NCBI GenBank assembly: GCA_016283095.1
Contig: JAEEMG010000077.1
Coordinates: 1-64,000, forward strand
DNA length: 64,000 nt
Reading direction: 5' to 3'
From: Paludibacteraceae bacterium
GTDB taxonomy: Bacteria; Bacteroidota; Bacteroidia; Bacteroidales; Paludibacteraceae
Shown: positions 26,249 through 34,935 of the stretch, in pieces
Layout of the letters: each line of letters opens with the position of its first letter
Position numbering within the stretch: position 1 is the stretch's first letter
Translations under genes and position numbers: made by a program
The notes under the pieces: generated by a model
Told to the model about the DNA's origin: nothing
Seen by the model: only the letters and a program-made list of their open reading frames with translations
Databases searched by the model: none

Positions 26249-28114
26249 ATGTGTGGAATTGCTTATGTAAGATTAAGAAAGCCGCTTAAGTATTATTACG
26301 AGAAGTATGGTTCATGGAAATACGGTCTTGAAAAGCTGTATATCCTTATGGAAAAACAACACAATCGCGGACAGGAAGGAGCTGGTTTGGCGTGCGTCAA
26401 ACTTCATGCGAAACCCGGTGAGGAATATATCTTCCGTGAAAGAGCTGAGGGCGGTCAGGCAATCGACAAAATCTTCGAATCGGTTTATCAGAACTATCAG
26501 AATCTCACTCCTGAGATATGGGCAGATCCTGATTACGCAGCAGACAATCTTCCTTTCGCAGGTGAGATGTACCTTGGTCATCTCCGCTACAGCACAACAG
26601 GAAAATCTGGTCTGTCGTACGTCCACCCTTTCTTGCGACGCAGCAACTGGAAAGACCGCACATTGGTTTTGGCAGGCAATTTCAACCTTACCAACGTCGA
26701 CGAGGTGTTCGCCAACCTTACCCGTATAGGCCAGCATCCTCGTGATATGGGCGACACTATCCTTATGCTCGAGACCATCGGCCACCAGCTCGACATGGAA
26801 GTCCAGCGTAAGTTTAATGAATATGACGCTCAGGGAAAATCATACGATGAGATTTCGCAACTCATTGAGAAGAATGTCGACTTGGGTGAAGTGATCAGAC
26901 GTAGCGAAAAAGGCTTCGACGGTGGTTACTGCATCTGCGGTATGGTGGGCCACGGCGACTCGTTCATCTTCCGTGATCCAAACGGAATACGTCCAGCATT
27001 CTACTATTACGACGACGAGATCATCGTTGCAGCAAGCGAAAGACCTGTCATCCAGACTGTCATGAATGTCAAGATCGAAGACATCAATGAGCTTGAGCCT
27101 GGTCAGGCAATCATCATAAAGAAAGACGCATCTTTCCATCTTGAGCAGATTCGTGAGCCGGGAGAGATCAAAAAATGTTCGTTCGAACGTATCTACTTCT
27201 CTCGAGGCAGTGACATCGACATCTATAAGGAGCGCAAGAAACTTGGTGAACTCCTTACTCCACAAATCCTGAAATCTGTAGACAACGACTTGAACAATTC
27301 CGTCTTCTCTTTCATTCCAAACACCGCTGAAGTGGCATTCTACGGTATGATGCATGGAATTGAAAACGTGATGATTGAGGATAAGAAACGTGCCATCCTT
27401 TCAGGAAAGAAGTTCTCAGACGAGGAGCTGAACAGAATCCTTTCCGCACGTCCACGTCAGGAGAAGATCGCAATCAAAGATATCAAGATGCGTACGTTCA
27501 TCGCACAGGATAAAAACCGTAATGATATGGCAGCCCACGTCTACGATATTACATACGGATCCATCCATCCGAAGACAGACAATCTTGTGGTGATCGACGA
27601 CTCTATCGTGAGAGGCACGACATTGAAACAGAGTATCATCAAGATCCTCAACCGTCTTGAGCCAAAGAAGATCGTCATCGTATCCTCTTCCCCACAAGTC
27701 CGCTTCCCAGACTGCTACGGTATCGACATGAGCCGTATGAGCGAGTTCATCGCATTCAAAGCGGCAATCTCTTTGCTGAAAAAGAGAGGAATGGAGGATG
27801 TCATCGAGGAGGTATACAAGAAGAGCAAGGCTCAGGTGGGCAAGAAGAAAGAGGAATATGTCAACTATGTGAAAGAGATCTACGCTCCATTCTCCGACGA
27901 AGAGATTTCAGCAGAGATAGCGGAATTGCTTACGCCCAAAGATGTCAAAACTCCAGTAGAGATTGTTTACCAATCACTTGAGAACCTTCACGTCGCATGT
28001 CCTAACCATAGTGGCGACTGGTATTTCTCCGGTAACTACCCTACACCTGGTGGAAACCGTTTGGTGACAAATGCGTTCATCAATTTCTACGAGGGAAATG
28101 TGGACAAGAGATAA
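26249..28114 (+). CDS. PurF-like amidophosphoribosyltransferase, long Bacteroidota form
   Basis: This 621-aa protein has an N-terminal class II glutamine amidotransferase domain with Cys2 as the nucleophile (MCGIAYVRL), then NRGQEGAGLA, HLRYSTTG and GGYCICGM. The C-terminal phosphoribosyltransferase half carries SRGSDIDIYKERKKLG and the PRPP loop NLVVIDDSIVRGTTLKQS. It is about 130-150 residues longer than classical PurF, with inserts near the N-terminus and at the C-terminus. The known reaction of the family is glutamine plus PRPP to phosphoribosylamine, the first step of purine synthesis. Whether this long form is the main PurF or a paralogue cannot be told here. Confidence 0.85.
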   Translation: MCGIAYVRLRKPLKYYYEKYGSWKYGLEKLYILMEKQHNRGQEGAGLACVKLHAKPGEEYIFRERAEGGQAIDKIFESVYQNYQNLTPEIWADPDYAADNLPFAGEMYLGHLRYSTTGKSGLSYVHPFLRRSNWKDRTLVLAGNFNLTNVDEVFANLTRIGQHPRDMGDTILMLETIGHQLDMEVQRKFNEYDAQGKSYDEISQLIEKNVDLGEVIRRSEKGFDGGYCICGMVGHGDSFIFRDPNGIRPAFYYYDDEIIVAASERPVIQTVMNVKIEDINELEPGQAIIIKKDASFHLEQIREPGEIKKCSFERIYFSRGSDIDIYKERKKLGELLTPQILKSVDNDLNNSVFSFIPNTAEVAFYGMMHGIENVMIEDKKRAILSGKKFSDEELNRILSARPRQEKIAIKDIKMRTFIAQDKNRNDMAAHVYDITYGSIHPKTDNLVVIDDSIVRGTTLKQSIIKILNRLEPKKIVIVSSSPQVRFPDCYGIDMSRMSEFIAFKAAISLLKKRGMEDVIEEVYKKSKAQVGKKKEEYVNYVKEIYAPFSDEEISAEIAELLTPKDVKTPVEIVYQSLENLHVACPNHSGDWYFSGNYPTPGGNRLVTNAFINFYEGNVDKR

Positions 28115-28170
28115 AATTAAAAATTATAAATGCGAAATGCTAAATTAAATTTCGCATTATGAATGATACA

Positions 28171-28199
28171 AGGGCGATGCTTTATGCTCGCCCTTTTTT
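28171..28199 (+). terminator. Rho-independent terminator after the PurF-like gene
   Basis: GGGCGA/TCGCCC, extended by TGC/GCA pairing, followed by T6. Confidence 0.85.
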
Positions 28200-28224
28200 A
28201 TGCCAACGAATATTGGACGAATCA

Positions 28225-28260
28225 TCAACCATCAACCCTCAACCGTCAACCCTCAACCAT
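28225..28260. repeat. Short CAACCNTCAACC tandem repeat
   Basis: About five units of a heptamer-like caaccnt run lie between the terminator and the LpxL-like gene end. A similar catcaaccatcaacc stretch lies at the 5' end of ung (about 44090-44105). Confidence 0.7.
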
Positions 28261-28262
28261 CT

Positions 28263-29150
28263 CTACTCCCAAAAATCATAAAAATTAAACCATTGTTCTG
28301 GGTATTGGCGGACAATGGTCTCCAATAGGTCTTTATATTCCTGCATCGACGCGGATACTTTCTGCTTTCGGTTCGTCTCCTGTGCGGCGGCCTCTGCTTT
28401 TCTGCAGATAAATCTGTATCGTTTGCCTGATTCTCTGACGGCAAAGAAATAGAATGTGTCGGCTCCAGTCATTGTGGCGATCTGGTGTGGACCGGGAGGG
28501 AATGGCGCGTCGTGGTCTAAGAACCGCACCGTCTTGGCATCCTCTTTTCTTATGAATCTGTCACCCTGGAAACAGACGACTTCATTGGCAGACAATGCGG
28601 ATTGGATCTTGAAAATATGGTCGATATTCTCCATGGAGACGGGAATGACTCCAAACGTATTGGATCCCATCGCTGACTCCAACTTATCCTTAATCTTCTG
28701 ATACTCAGCATCGAGCATCACAACATTCAGTTTGGTGCCATACTCCTTCATAAACACTCGGCTCACCTCCCAGTTGCCGACATGCGCCCCGACCATAACG
28801 GCACCCTTCTCTCCCCTCTTCAAATGGTCGATGAGGCAATCCATCCCGTCGAACGAGAATGAGAATTCCTTTTCCAATCCCGATGACGCTGCGATCTTGT
28901 CTATTATCACCTGTCCGAAACGATAATAGTGCTGGAAGATTTTTCCAACTGCGCACAACACTGATTTTTTATGGATCCTACGCCAGTATTTCCAGCTTGC
29001 GGCTGTGGCTTTGGGTGCAAACGGCACGAAATATGGAACTACGACAAACAGGAACGCATACGCTGCGTTCAATCCTAAATGTTTGATCAGAAAGATGAAG
29101 AATCCGTATCCAAATGATCCTCCTCGTGTCTTGCCATTCCACTCGGCCAT
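28263..29150 (-). CDS. LpxL/HtrB-like lipid A (lysophospholipid) acyltransferase
   Basis: This 295-aa member of the LpxL/HtrB family has a hydrophobic N-terminal segment (about 28-48) and the active-site motif AHVGNWE, the family's H-x4-(D/E). Further blocks are VCFQGDRF and FPPGPHQIATMTGADTFYFFAVRE. It would transfer an acyl chain from acyl-ACP to lipid A or a related lipid at the inner membrane. Similar genes also occur in aryl-polyene/flexirubin clusters, and fabG is the next gene upstream, but no other cluster genes are seen. A copy of the 105-bp structured repeat lies about 160 bases upstream in the same sense. Confidence 0.85.
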   Translation of the reverse strand: MAEWNGKTRGGSFGYGFFIFLIKHLGLNAAYAFLFVVVPYFVPFAPKATAASWKYWRRIHKKSVLCAVGKIFQHYYRFGQVIIDKIAASSGLEKEFSFSFDGMDCLIDHLKRGEKGAVMVGAHVGNWEVSRVFMKEYGTKLNVVMLDAEYQKIKDKLESAMGSNTFGVIPVSMENIDHIFKIQSALSANEVVCFQGDRFIRKEDAKTVRFLDHDAPFPPGPHQIATMTGADTFYFFAVRESGKRYRFICRKAEAAAQETNRKQKVSASMQEYKDLLETIVRQYPEQWFNFYDFWE

Positions 29151-29307
29151 AAATAAAATTAAGAGTTAAGAGTTAAAAATTAAGAATTATCCGTAGAAAT
29201 TTTAGAACAGAAAACAGCATATACTGAATGCTTGGAAAATCCACAAACTAGTTTGTTTTAGAAAACCCATAACGGAAAAAAACAAACAGCAGAAAACCAC
29301 ATGTTTT

Positions 29308-29412
29308 CTTACGTTTTATTTTCTGCGTTGGGCTGTTTTCTATGTCATTTATGACATGTTTTCCAGCACCGACAACGGAGTTTTATAGGTGCGTTTTCTG
29401 TTAATATTATCT
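29308..29412 (-). repeat. Structured 105-bp dispersed repeat, copy 1
   Basis: Its reverse complement matches 47487-47594 with roughly ten differences and one small indel, by eye. In the sense of the downstream gene it contains GCACC...GGTGC around an inner AAC/GTT stem, then a perfect hairpin ATGTCATAAATGACAT, and conserved ACAGAAAAC and GAAAACAG blocks on either side. Confidence 0.85.
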
Positions 29413-29513
29413 CATCGTCGCATGATTTACAGATATTTATATATCAACTTACATTTTGATATCAGTTTCTTTGTAAATCAAGTGTTGAAACGACCTCTTA
29501 AAGTCCAAATTTC

Positions 29514-29550
29514 AATAAAAAAATTGGGCAGACGTGAATGTGCTGCCCAA
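29514..29550 (-). terminator. Rho-independent terminator after fabG
   Basis: On the minus strand, TTGGGCAG/CTGCCCAA arms around an 11-base loop followed by a T-run. Confidence 0.85.
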
Positions 29551-29575
29551 ATATAGAATCGTTTGATAATTCCGA

Positions 29576-30304
29576 TTATGTGTAAAGACCACCGTTGACA
29601 GAGATTGTCTGACCTGTGACGTAAGCAGCCTCCTTAGTACACAAGAAGCCAACTACAGCGGCAACCTCCTCTGGCTCACCGAAACGGTTAGCTGGGATCT
29701 GCTTCTTCAACTCAGCCTCATCCAAATCCTTTGTCATATCTGTGCGGATGAAACCAGGAGCTACAGCGTTAACTGTGACGTTCTTCTTAGCGACCTCCTG
29801 AGCCAATGCCTTTGTTGCTGCGATGATACCACCCTTAGCCAAAGAGTAGTTAGTCTGGCCAGGAAGACCCTTCAAACCAGATAGAGAAACCATATTCACG
29901 ATACGTCCGAATTTCTTTCTCACCATTGGCTGAAGAAGAGCGCGAGTGACGTAAAGGAATCCGTTGACAGTGATGTCGATAACGTTTCTCCAGTCCTCAT
30001 TTGTCATGAACACCATAATCTGGTCGCGACGTATACCTGCATTGTTGACCAACACCTCTATATATTCATCCTTGTGAGCCTCCTGCCAAGCTGTGATCGC
30101 AGACTCTGTAGCCTCACAATCAGCCACGTTGAACTTGATGATCTCACCGTCGCTACCCTTTTCTCTTACCATAGCCAAAGTGTTTAGTGCCTCGGCTTCA
30201 TTTGATTGATAGTTGATAAGCACGTAGTAACCCTGCTCTGCCAACTTGACTGAACATGCTCTACCGATACCTCTCGAACCACCTGTAACAAGTGCTACTT
30301 TCAT
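29576..30304 (-). CDS. fabG: 3-oxoacyl-ACP reductase FabG-type SDR
   Basis: This 242-aa classical short-chain dehydrogenase has the NAD(P) motif TGGSRGIGRA, NNAG at about residue 88, the catalytic Ser in MVSLSGLKG and the YxxxK motif NYSLAKGG. It ends AYVTGQTISVNGGLYT. The sequence is close to FabG, which reduces 3-oxoacyl-ACP in fatty acid synthesis. FabG paralogues also serve aryl-polyene pathways. It has its own promoter element and terminator. Confidence 0.85.
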   Translation of the reverse strand: MKVALVTGGSRGIGRACSVKLAEQGYYVLINYQSNEAEALNTLAMVREKGSDGEIIKFNVADCEATESAITAWQEAHKDEYIEVLVNNAGIRRDQIMVFMTNEDWRNVIDITVNGFLYVTRALLQPMVRKKFGRIVNMVSLSGLKGLPGQTNYSLAKGGIIAATKALAQEVAKKNVTVNAVAPGFIRTDMTKDLDEAELKKQIPANRFGEPEEVAAVVGFLCTKEAAYVTGQTISVNGGLYT

Positions 30305-30337
30305 ATTCTATTTCTTGAATTTCCGTGAAAATATCCG

Positions 30338-30345
30338 CAAAACTA
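30338..30345 (-). promoter_or_regulatory. Promoter -7 element for fabG
   Basis: TAGTTTTG followed by CG on the minus strand, 33 bases upstream of the ATG. No good -33. Confidence 0.45.
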
Positions 30346-30517
30346 CAAAAAACATTTCAGTTTTGAAAATTCTATGCCCCAACTGCACGATTTTTTATAA
30401 GATCCGAATAAGAATCACGATTGATAATCGCAACTTTTCGAAAAGAATCCGTATTGACAATATGGATTCTCTTCTAAAAAATCAAAATTCCCCGATCCAT
30501 AATGGATGTTTTTGCAC

Positions 30518-30545
30518 CGTAGGGGCAGGTCTCGTACCTGCCCGC
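30518..30545. repeat. GGGGCAGGT/ACCTGCCC palindrome
   Basis: Same family as 16328-16461, with loop CTCGT. Confidence 0.8.
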
Positions 30546-30607
30546 TAGTGGGTTAGGGAATCTCTTTTTCTCAAAAAAAGTCGTAGACTTTCTCCGAGGT
30601 CTTATAT

Positions 30608-30691
30608 TCTCTGTGGTTTTATATGTGCTCGCCTTCGGCTCACACTATAGAAGAAGGGTTAGGGCGTTCCGTCCTTAACAATCCTCAAAAC
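30608..30691 (+). repeat. Double-hairpin dispersed repeat, copy 1
   Basis: It matches 47134-47226 in the same orientation: tctctgtggttttat, gctcgcc-tncggctc, then AGGGCGTTCCG-CCTT and aatcctca. The second hairpin is imperfect here and perfect in the other copy. Confidence 0.75.
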
Positions 30692-30716
30692 AAAACATTT
30701 ACAATTTCTGAATCAA

Positions 30717-30758
30717 TAAAAACGCCAACCGAGGATGTCTCCAAGGTTGGCGTTTTTT
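30717..30758 (-). terminator. Terminator after the GH8/T9SS gene
   Basis: AACGCCAACC/GGTTGGCGTT arms flanked by A5 and T6. It can act in both directions, and the convergent use is for the minus-strand gene ending at 30865. Confidence 0.8.
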
Positions 30759-30773
30759 ATCAACATCTTTATA

Positions 30774-30842
30774 GCGGGCAGGTTTGAAACCTGCCCCTAC
30801 GATTCCATTAATTGTGGGTAGGCACAAGGCCGACCCCTACGG
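30774..30842. repeat. GGGCAGGT-type palindrome plus a degenerate copy
   Basis: 30774-30801 is a clear member (GGGCAGGTTTGAAACCTGCCC). 30814-30842 is a drifted copy (GGGTAGGCACAAGGCCGACCC) that keeps the flanking CTACGG. Confidence 0.75.
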
Positions 30843-30864
30843 TTTGTTTTGATGTTTTATGCGT

Positions 30865-33800
30865 TTATTCTGTGACCATCTTCTTCTGGCCTCCTACGAC
30901 ATAAACACCTTTCTTCAATCCGTCGAGCGCTTCTTCCGCATTCACCTGTCGTTTCAGCAACTGACCCTGTGCATTGTATACGTCGACTGGAGCATCTCCG
31001 TCTTCATTAACAGTCTGTTTTGCAGAAGACAAATCATCAACAATCAGATGCATCGTAGACTTCACCTTTTCATTCTTGCTCTCCATAATGGCAGATGTCA
31101 CATACGATCCTCCTGAAGCTGGTCCTGTGTAGCGACACTTATATCCGAAACTGCCTTTCTCTCCGATCTTCAACTTGTCTGCTCTGTATCTGACAACTCC
31201 TGATGCGAAGTCGGCATCTGAAATGGCTTCATACGTTGCTCCTGTGCTATCGCCCACAAACGATACAAACTCAAATCCTAGAGGAATGGAATCAGTGATC
31301 AACACATCCTCTGCCTCTATTCCATTGTATGGAGCATCACCAAGTATCTTACGCCATGTGTGTCCGTCGTACTCCTCCACCAACACAGTCTCTGTAACGA
31401 CGTCGCTATTATCACATGCGCTATAGATCACCTTGTCTACATTCACAATCGAATCCGGAATCTGATATGATGGACTTACCGGATAAAACAATTCGTCATT
31501 TTTCGCTGTCTCTAACTTGCTCCATGATTCTGAATCATAAAAATCCGTATATCCAGAAGTATAAACGCTTCCTATTAATCGTACTGGAGCATCTCCATTA
31601 AGTTCATTTCCTAAAAGAGAAAATTCTGAGAACCACGATAAGAATATTGTATTAGATGTTAAGTAATCCGACAACTGAATTCTACAGCCGACAATACTGT
31701 CTGATAAATCCACCGTACTAAAAACAATATCCTCTTCACCCATAGTGTTAGACAGACCTTCTGCTATTTCGGATCTGAAGACAAACTCATTATTTTCATC
31801 TTTCTTCGATTTGATATATTGTGTGACACGATAATTACCAGCATTTATAAAAGGCTCGATAGCATCATTATTCAATCTGAGTTTCAATTGTAGTTCTTTA
31901 CTTTTATAATCTCCTGCAACAGTAAAGTTGACGCGTGATCTACCTCCAGTCAAGAATGGAAGAGAATCTGTATTGCTGTATGCGATTGTGAATTCCACCA
32001 CATCGTCCTTTTTCACTGTATCTCTGTCCGCACTCTTCGTCACACTCAAAGTGTTAGGGATGATATCGATTGTGTTACGCTGCATAGTGGATGTGACATA
32101 GTTTGGATACTCATTCGTCTTACTCTCTTTTCCGTTTTTCGAATAGATTGTTGCGTTAAGAGAATATTTGCCACTTGCTCCTGGTTTCACCACACACTTG
32201 TAATATACTTGACCCATTGTCTTCGACAGATTAGGAGCGGAGAAATCAAGTGCCGCACCTTCTGTGCTGTCGCTCTTGAATCCAGGCACATCGCCCAAAG
32301 ACCATGTTATCTCGTTTTTAGTAGGATAATACATGCCTCCCTCGCTTATACCGACAAACTCGAAATCCTCCGGTAAAGTATCCACAATCCAAACATCAAT
32401 AGCGTCTTTCGATCCATAATTACGATAAGACAATATATATGTGATAGTGTCGCCCACTCGGCAGCTGCTGACGCTATCCTTTATAGAGCGATAGATTTTC
32501 AAGTTGGAAGATGCCTCCATCTGCGACGGTGCGGCATAGTTTCCTGTCAATGCCATCAATCCTAACTGACGGAACCATCCATGCATATAGACAGGTATTC
32601 GTTCGCCATCATCTGTCGTTCCTTTAACATCATAAATAGAATATACATTATTATACAGCTCTCCCATCAAATTATAATCCTGAGCTCCGATAGCTGCAAA
32701 TGACGCTGCTCCTTTTTGCATACTCATAGCAAAATTAATATATTCACGATCAGAGCCTCCCGTCATCGGATTTATCTTCCAATCCATCGTTTTAGGCCCA
32801 CTGATTGGAATCGAAGGTACGCCATATCTATAACATGAATTTTCCAAACTGTCGTTCCAATTCATTGGATCATTCATATAATTCGATAATCTTACCGCCG
32901 CATCATATTCATAAGTATTAGCTTTCTTTTCTGCCTGATGAGAAACGGGATTCCACGAATACTTCGGATTGCCATGCCATACATAATTGCTGATGTTACG
33001 CCAAGGGGTACGGAAATCCTCTCCTTCATTAAAATTATTAAATGTTGTCTCTGAACCATCATTGTTCACCGTACACCAACCAGCAGTAGGCACAGAATAA
33101 GGACTCTTTGCTATAAGCTGACCTATCAACCAATCAGAAGAGGCTTCCGCACGACGGAACTGCTCAGCCTCCCACTCGTTTGTCACACCCAACTCCTTAG
33201 ATAATGAAAGCAACAAATCATGAAACTCTCTGTAATAAGCAGGCGCATTATAGTCGATATGATGTTGATTGGAACCTCCAAATTCAGGAATGAGACTGAT
33301 TCCTTCCACATTTACAGTACCTTCAGCCGACATATTATAAACAGTCATTGAATCAGAGAAGACGGTAGGATTTTCAGACGCCCATTTTGTTACTTCACCC
33401 CAGGTATTACCTCCCTTAACATAACCATCCAAACCAATCATTCCTGAATTGACACGCAAATCTCCCTTTTCACCCGCAAAACGTGTGCTCAACGCCACAA
33501 GTCCACGAACCACCTCTATCAATTCCTTCTTATAACTGATCGGCTCACCACACGCATCCAGCACCTTCTCTCCATTCTCGTCGAGCATAAACTCTCCCCA
33601 CTGCTTGTATGCCACATAAAGAGCCAAAGCCACATCCTCATCACCGTCGGCAGCAGAATCAAAATCGCCTCCATTATCTCCGAGTGAAAATGGTCCATAC
33701 TCATAAGATTCTCTAGTAGGTTTACAATCGCTATACTTCTTTGTGCGGTTACGACGCAAATCATGAGTTCGCATCCACAAACCATCAAATGTCGGTTTAT

Positions 33801-34152
33801 CAGCCATATATGCGGCCGCAAGCAAAGCATAACCGTCGCCCTCTGTGCAATCATAAGGACAACCATCGTTTCCCTTGATATATTTGATTCCCGCCCACTC
33901 GTCGCCAGTATACTCAAAAGCATTGGCGTGCATCTGGTAGGCGTCACGTATCTGCTGCTCCATCTCAGCATGTGTCAGACCATCGGCAAGTTTGGTACCC
34001 AAGTTTCCTCCACAGGCATATTCCAGAAACTGAGGGAATGGATAGGCAGGATTTCCTGAATTGATGTGTACTTTCACCGCATTCGCGCTCAATGAAAGTC
34101 CCAAAGAAAATAAAACAGGTAAGAAAAACCTTTTAATAACTCTTTTATTCAT
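30865..34152 (-). CDS. GH8-type glycoside hydrolase with DUF11 repeats and T9SS C-terminal signal
   Basis: This 1095-aa secreted protein has a signal peptide (cleavage after LSANA). Residues about 26-560 form a GH8 (endoglucanase/chitosanase/xylanase) domain. The proton-donor region is CTEGDGYALLAAAYM (Glu104), and SAADGDEDVALALYVAYKQW (166-185) fits the GH8 family signature almost exactly. From about 570 there are DUF11-like beta repeats (VGDTITYILSYRNYGSKDAI and VKKDDVVEFTIAYSN). The last 65 residues resemble a type A T9SS sorting domain (VDVYNAQGQLLKR, LKKGVYVVGG). It probably cuts a beta-linked polysaccharide at the cell surface after export by T9SS. The substrate is not set by sequence. 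Confidence 0.85.
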   Translation of the reverse strand: MNKRVIKRFFLPVLFSLGLSLSANAVKVHINSGNPAYPFPQFLEYACGGNLGTKLADGLTHAEMEQQIRDAYQMHANAFEYTGDEWAGIKYIKGNDGCPYDCTEGDGYALLAAAYMADKPTFDGLWMRTHDLRRNRTKKYSDCKPTRESYEYGPFSLGDNGGDFDSAADGDEDVALALYVAYKQWGEFMLDENGEKVLDACGEPISYKKELIEVVRGLVALSTRFAGEKGDLRVNSGMIGLDGYVKGGNTWGEVTKWASENPTVFSDSMTVYNMSAEGTVNVEGISLIPEFGGSNQHHIDYNAPAYYREFHDLLLSLSKELGVTNEWEAEQFRRAEASSDWLIGQLIAKSPYSVPTAGWCTVNNDGSETTFNNFNEGEDFRTPWRNISNYVWHGNPKYSWNPVSHQAEKKANTYEYDAAVRLSNYMNDPMNWNDSLENSCYRYGVPSIPISGPKTMDWKINPMTGGSDREYINFAMSMQKGAASFAAIGAQDYNLMGELYNNVYSIYDVKGTTDDGERIPVYMHGWFRQLGLMALTGNYAAPSQMEASSNLKIYRSIKDSVSSCRVGDTITYILSYRNYGSKDAIDVWIVDTLPEDFEFVGISEGGMYYPTKNEITWSLGDVPGFKSDSTEGAALDFSAPNLSKTMGQVYYKCVVKPGASGKYSLNATIYSKNGKESKTNEYPNYVTSTMQRNTIDIIPNTLSVTKSADRDTVKKDDVVEFTIAYSNTDSLPFLTGGRSRVNFTVAGDYKSKELQLKLRLNNDAIEPFINAGNYRVTQYIKSKKDENNEFVFRSEIAEGLSNTMGEEDIVFSTVDLSDSIVGCRIQLSDYLTSNTIFLSWFSEFSLLGNELNGDAPVRLIGSVYTSGYTDFYDSESWSKLETAKNDELFYPVSPSYQIPDSIVNVDKVIYSACDNSDVVTETVLVEEYDGHTWRKILGDAPYNGIEAEDVLITDSIPLGFEFVSFVGDSTGATYEAISDADFASGVVRYRADKLKIGEKGSFGYKCRYTGPASGGSYVTSAIMESKNEKVKSTMHLIVDDLSSAKQTVNEDGDAPVDVYNAQGQLLKRQVNAEEALDGLKKGVYVVGGQKKMVTE

Positions 34153-34248
34153 AATATTTTGTTATTTATTTCCAGATGTTCATTCTCTGCCTTTTTTCTC
34201 CCACTTACCAGAATAGAAAGGCAAAAACCTCAACAGAAGATTTCCCGA

Positions 34249-34280
34249 CAAAATTAATTGAAATTTTCTCATTCGCCAAG
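34249..34280 (-). promoter_or_regulatory. Promoter of the GH8/T9SS gene
   Basis: On the minus strand, -7 TAATTTTG at 34249-34256 and CTTG at 34277-34280, with a 20-base spacer, about 100 bases before the ATG. Confidence 0.45.
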
Positions 34281-34399
34281 ACTTTCTCCATTACTTTTTC
34301 AGGTGCAACTGAATTGTAATACAGTAGGCAAACAGATAATCTTAAACAAGTTACGTAGATTTACTTATAATCTGGTTAGGGGTCTTTCTACAACCCAAA

Positions 34400-34906
34400 T
34401 TAGAAATTATCATCCTGATCTTTGGCATCCAAATACAATTGATAAAGTGCGACGCCTATCTTATCTTTCTTAAATGTACGTTCATGATTCATCGGCCTCA
34501 TAGACAATCTCACTTTAGCCACACCATCCTTCAGCAACAAAAACAGATCTGGCGTGATATAGAACTGGGCAGTAGACTTTATCTCCGATTCAGAGATGCC
34601 CACATTACCAAACGAATAACCGAACGACGCACCATTCCTGTTTCCAATCGCGTCGCCTTCCAACGTAATCACATCATCTTTGAAAGTTCGGATCTTCATT
34701 GTAGGATTGTCGAGAAAGACCAAGCGATCCGACGTCACAGTAGCGATGATATAATACAAGCTGTCTTGCTTCGAAACATTATATTCCACATGACACCCTT
34801 CCGCCGACAATGGTTTGTGTAGATACCTCACCGTCTGCGCCATTCCAAAACTGAAACCAGCAACCATCAATATTGCTATGATAATATATCTGACAAGATG
34901 CTTCAT
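34400..34906 (-). CDS. Secreted protein, uncharacterised
   Basis: The 168-aa protein starts at MKHLVRYIIIAIL, giving a signal peptide (cleavage after FGMA, mature QTVRYL); an ATG 27 bases upstream is less likely. The mature part looks beta-rich (YIIATVTSDRLVFLDNP, SFGYSFGNVG, FLLLKDGVAKVRLSM). I do not recognise the family. Its start lies 29 bases after the end of the restriction-like operon on the same strand, but the signal peptide and content suggest it is not part of that system. Confidence 0.65.
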   Translation of the reverse strand: MKHLVRYIIIAILMVAGFSFGMAQTVRYLHKPLSAEGCHVEYNVSKQDSLYYIIATVTSDRLVFLDNPTMKIRTFKDDVITLEGDAIGNRNGASFGYSFGNVGISESEIKSTAQFYITPDLFLLLKDGVAKVRLSMRPMNHERTFKKDKIGVALYQLYLDAKDQDDNF

Positions 34907-34935
34907 GAGATGTGATGATTGATTATAATACATTG

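Larger units (their letters stand above)
29151..29575. other. Intergenic region between the acyltransferase gene and fabG
   Basis: These 425 bases hold a 105-bp structured dispersed repeat (29308-29412), a hairpin with GATTTACA/TGTAAATC arms (29424-29479) and the fabG terminator. No coding sequence is visible. Confidence 0.75.
30305..30864. other. Intergenic region rich in dispersed repeats
   Basis: These 560 bases lie between divergent-end fabG and the GH8 gene. They hold two GGGCAGGT-type palindromes and a degenerate third, a repeat with nested hairpins (30608-30691) and a strong terminator (30717-30758). No gene is visible. Confidence 0.75.
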
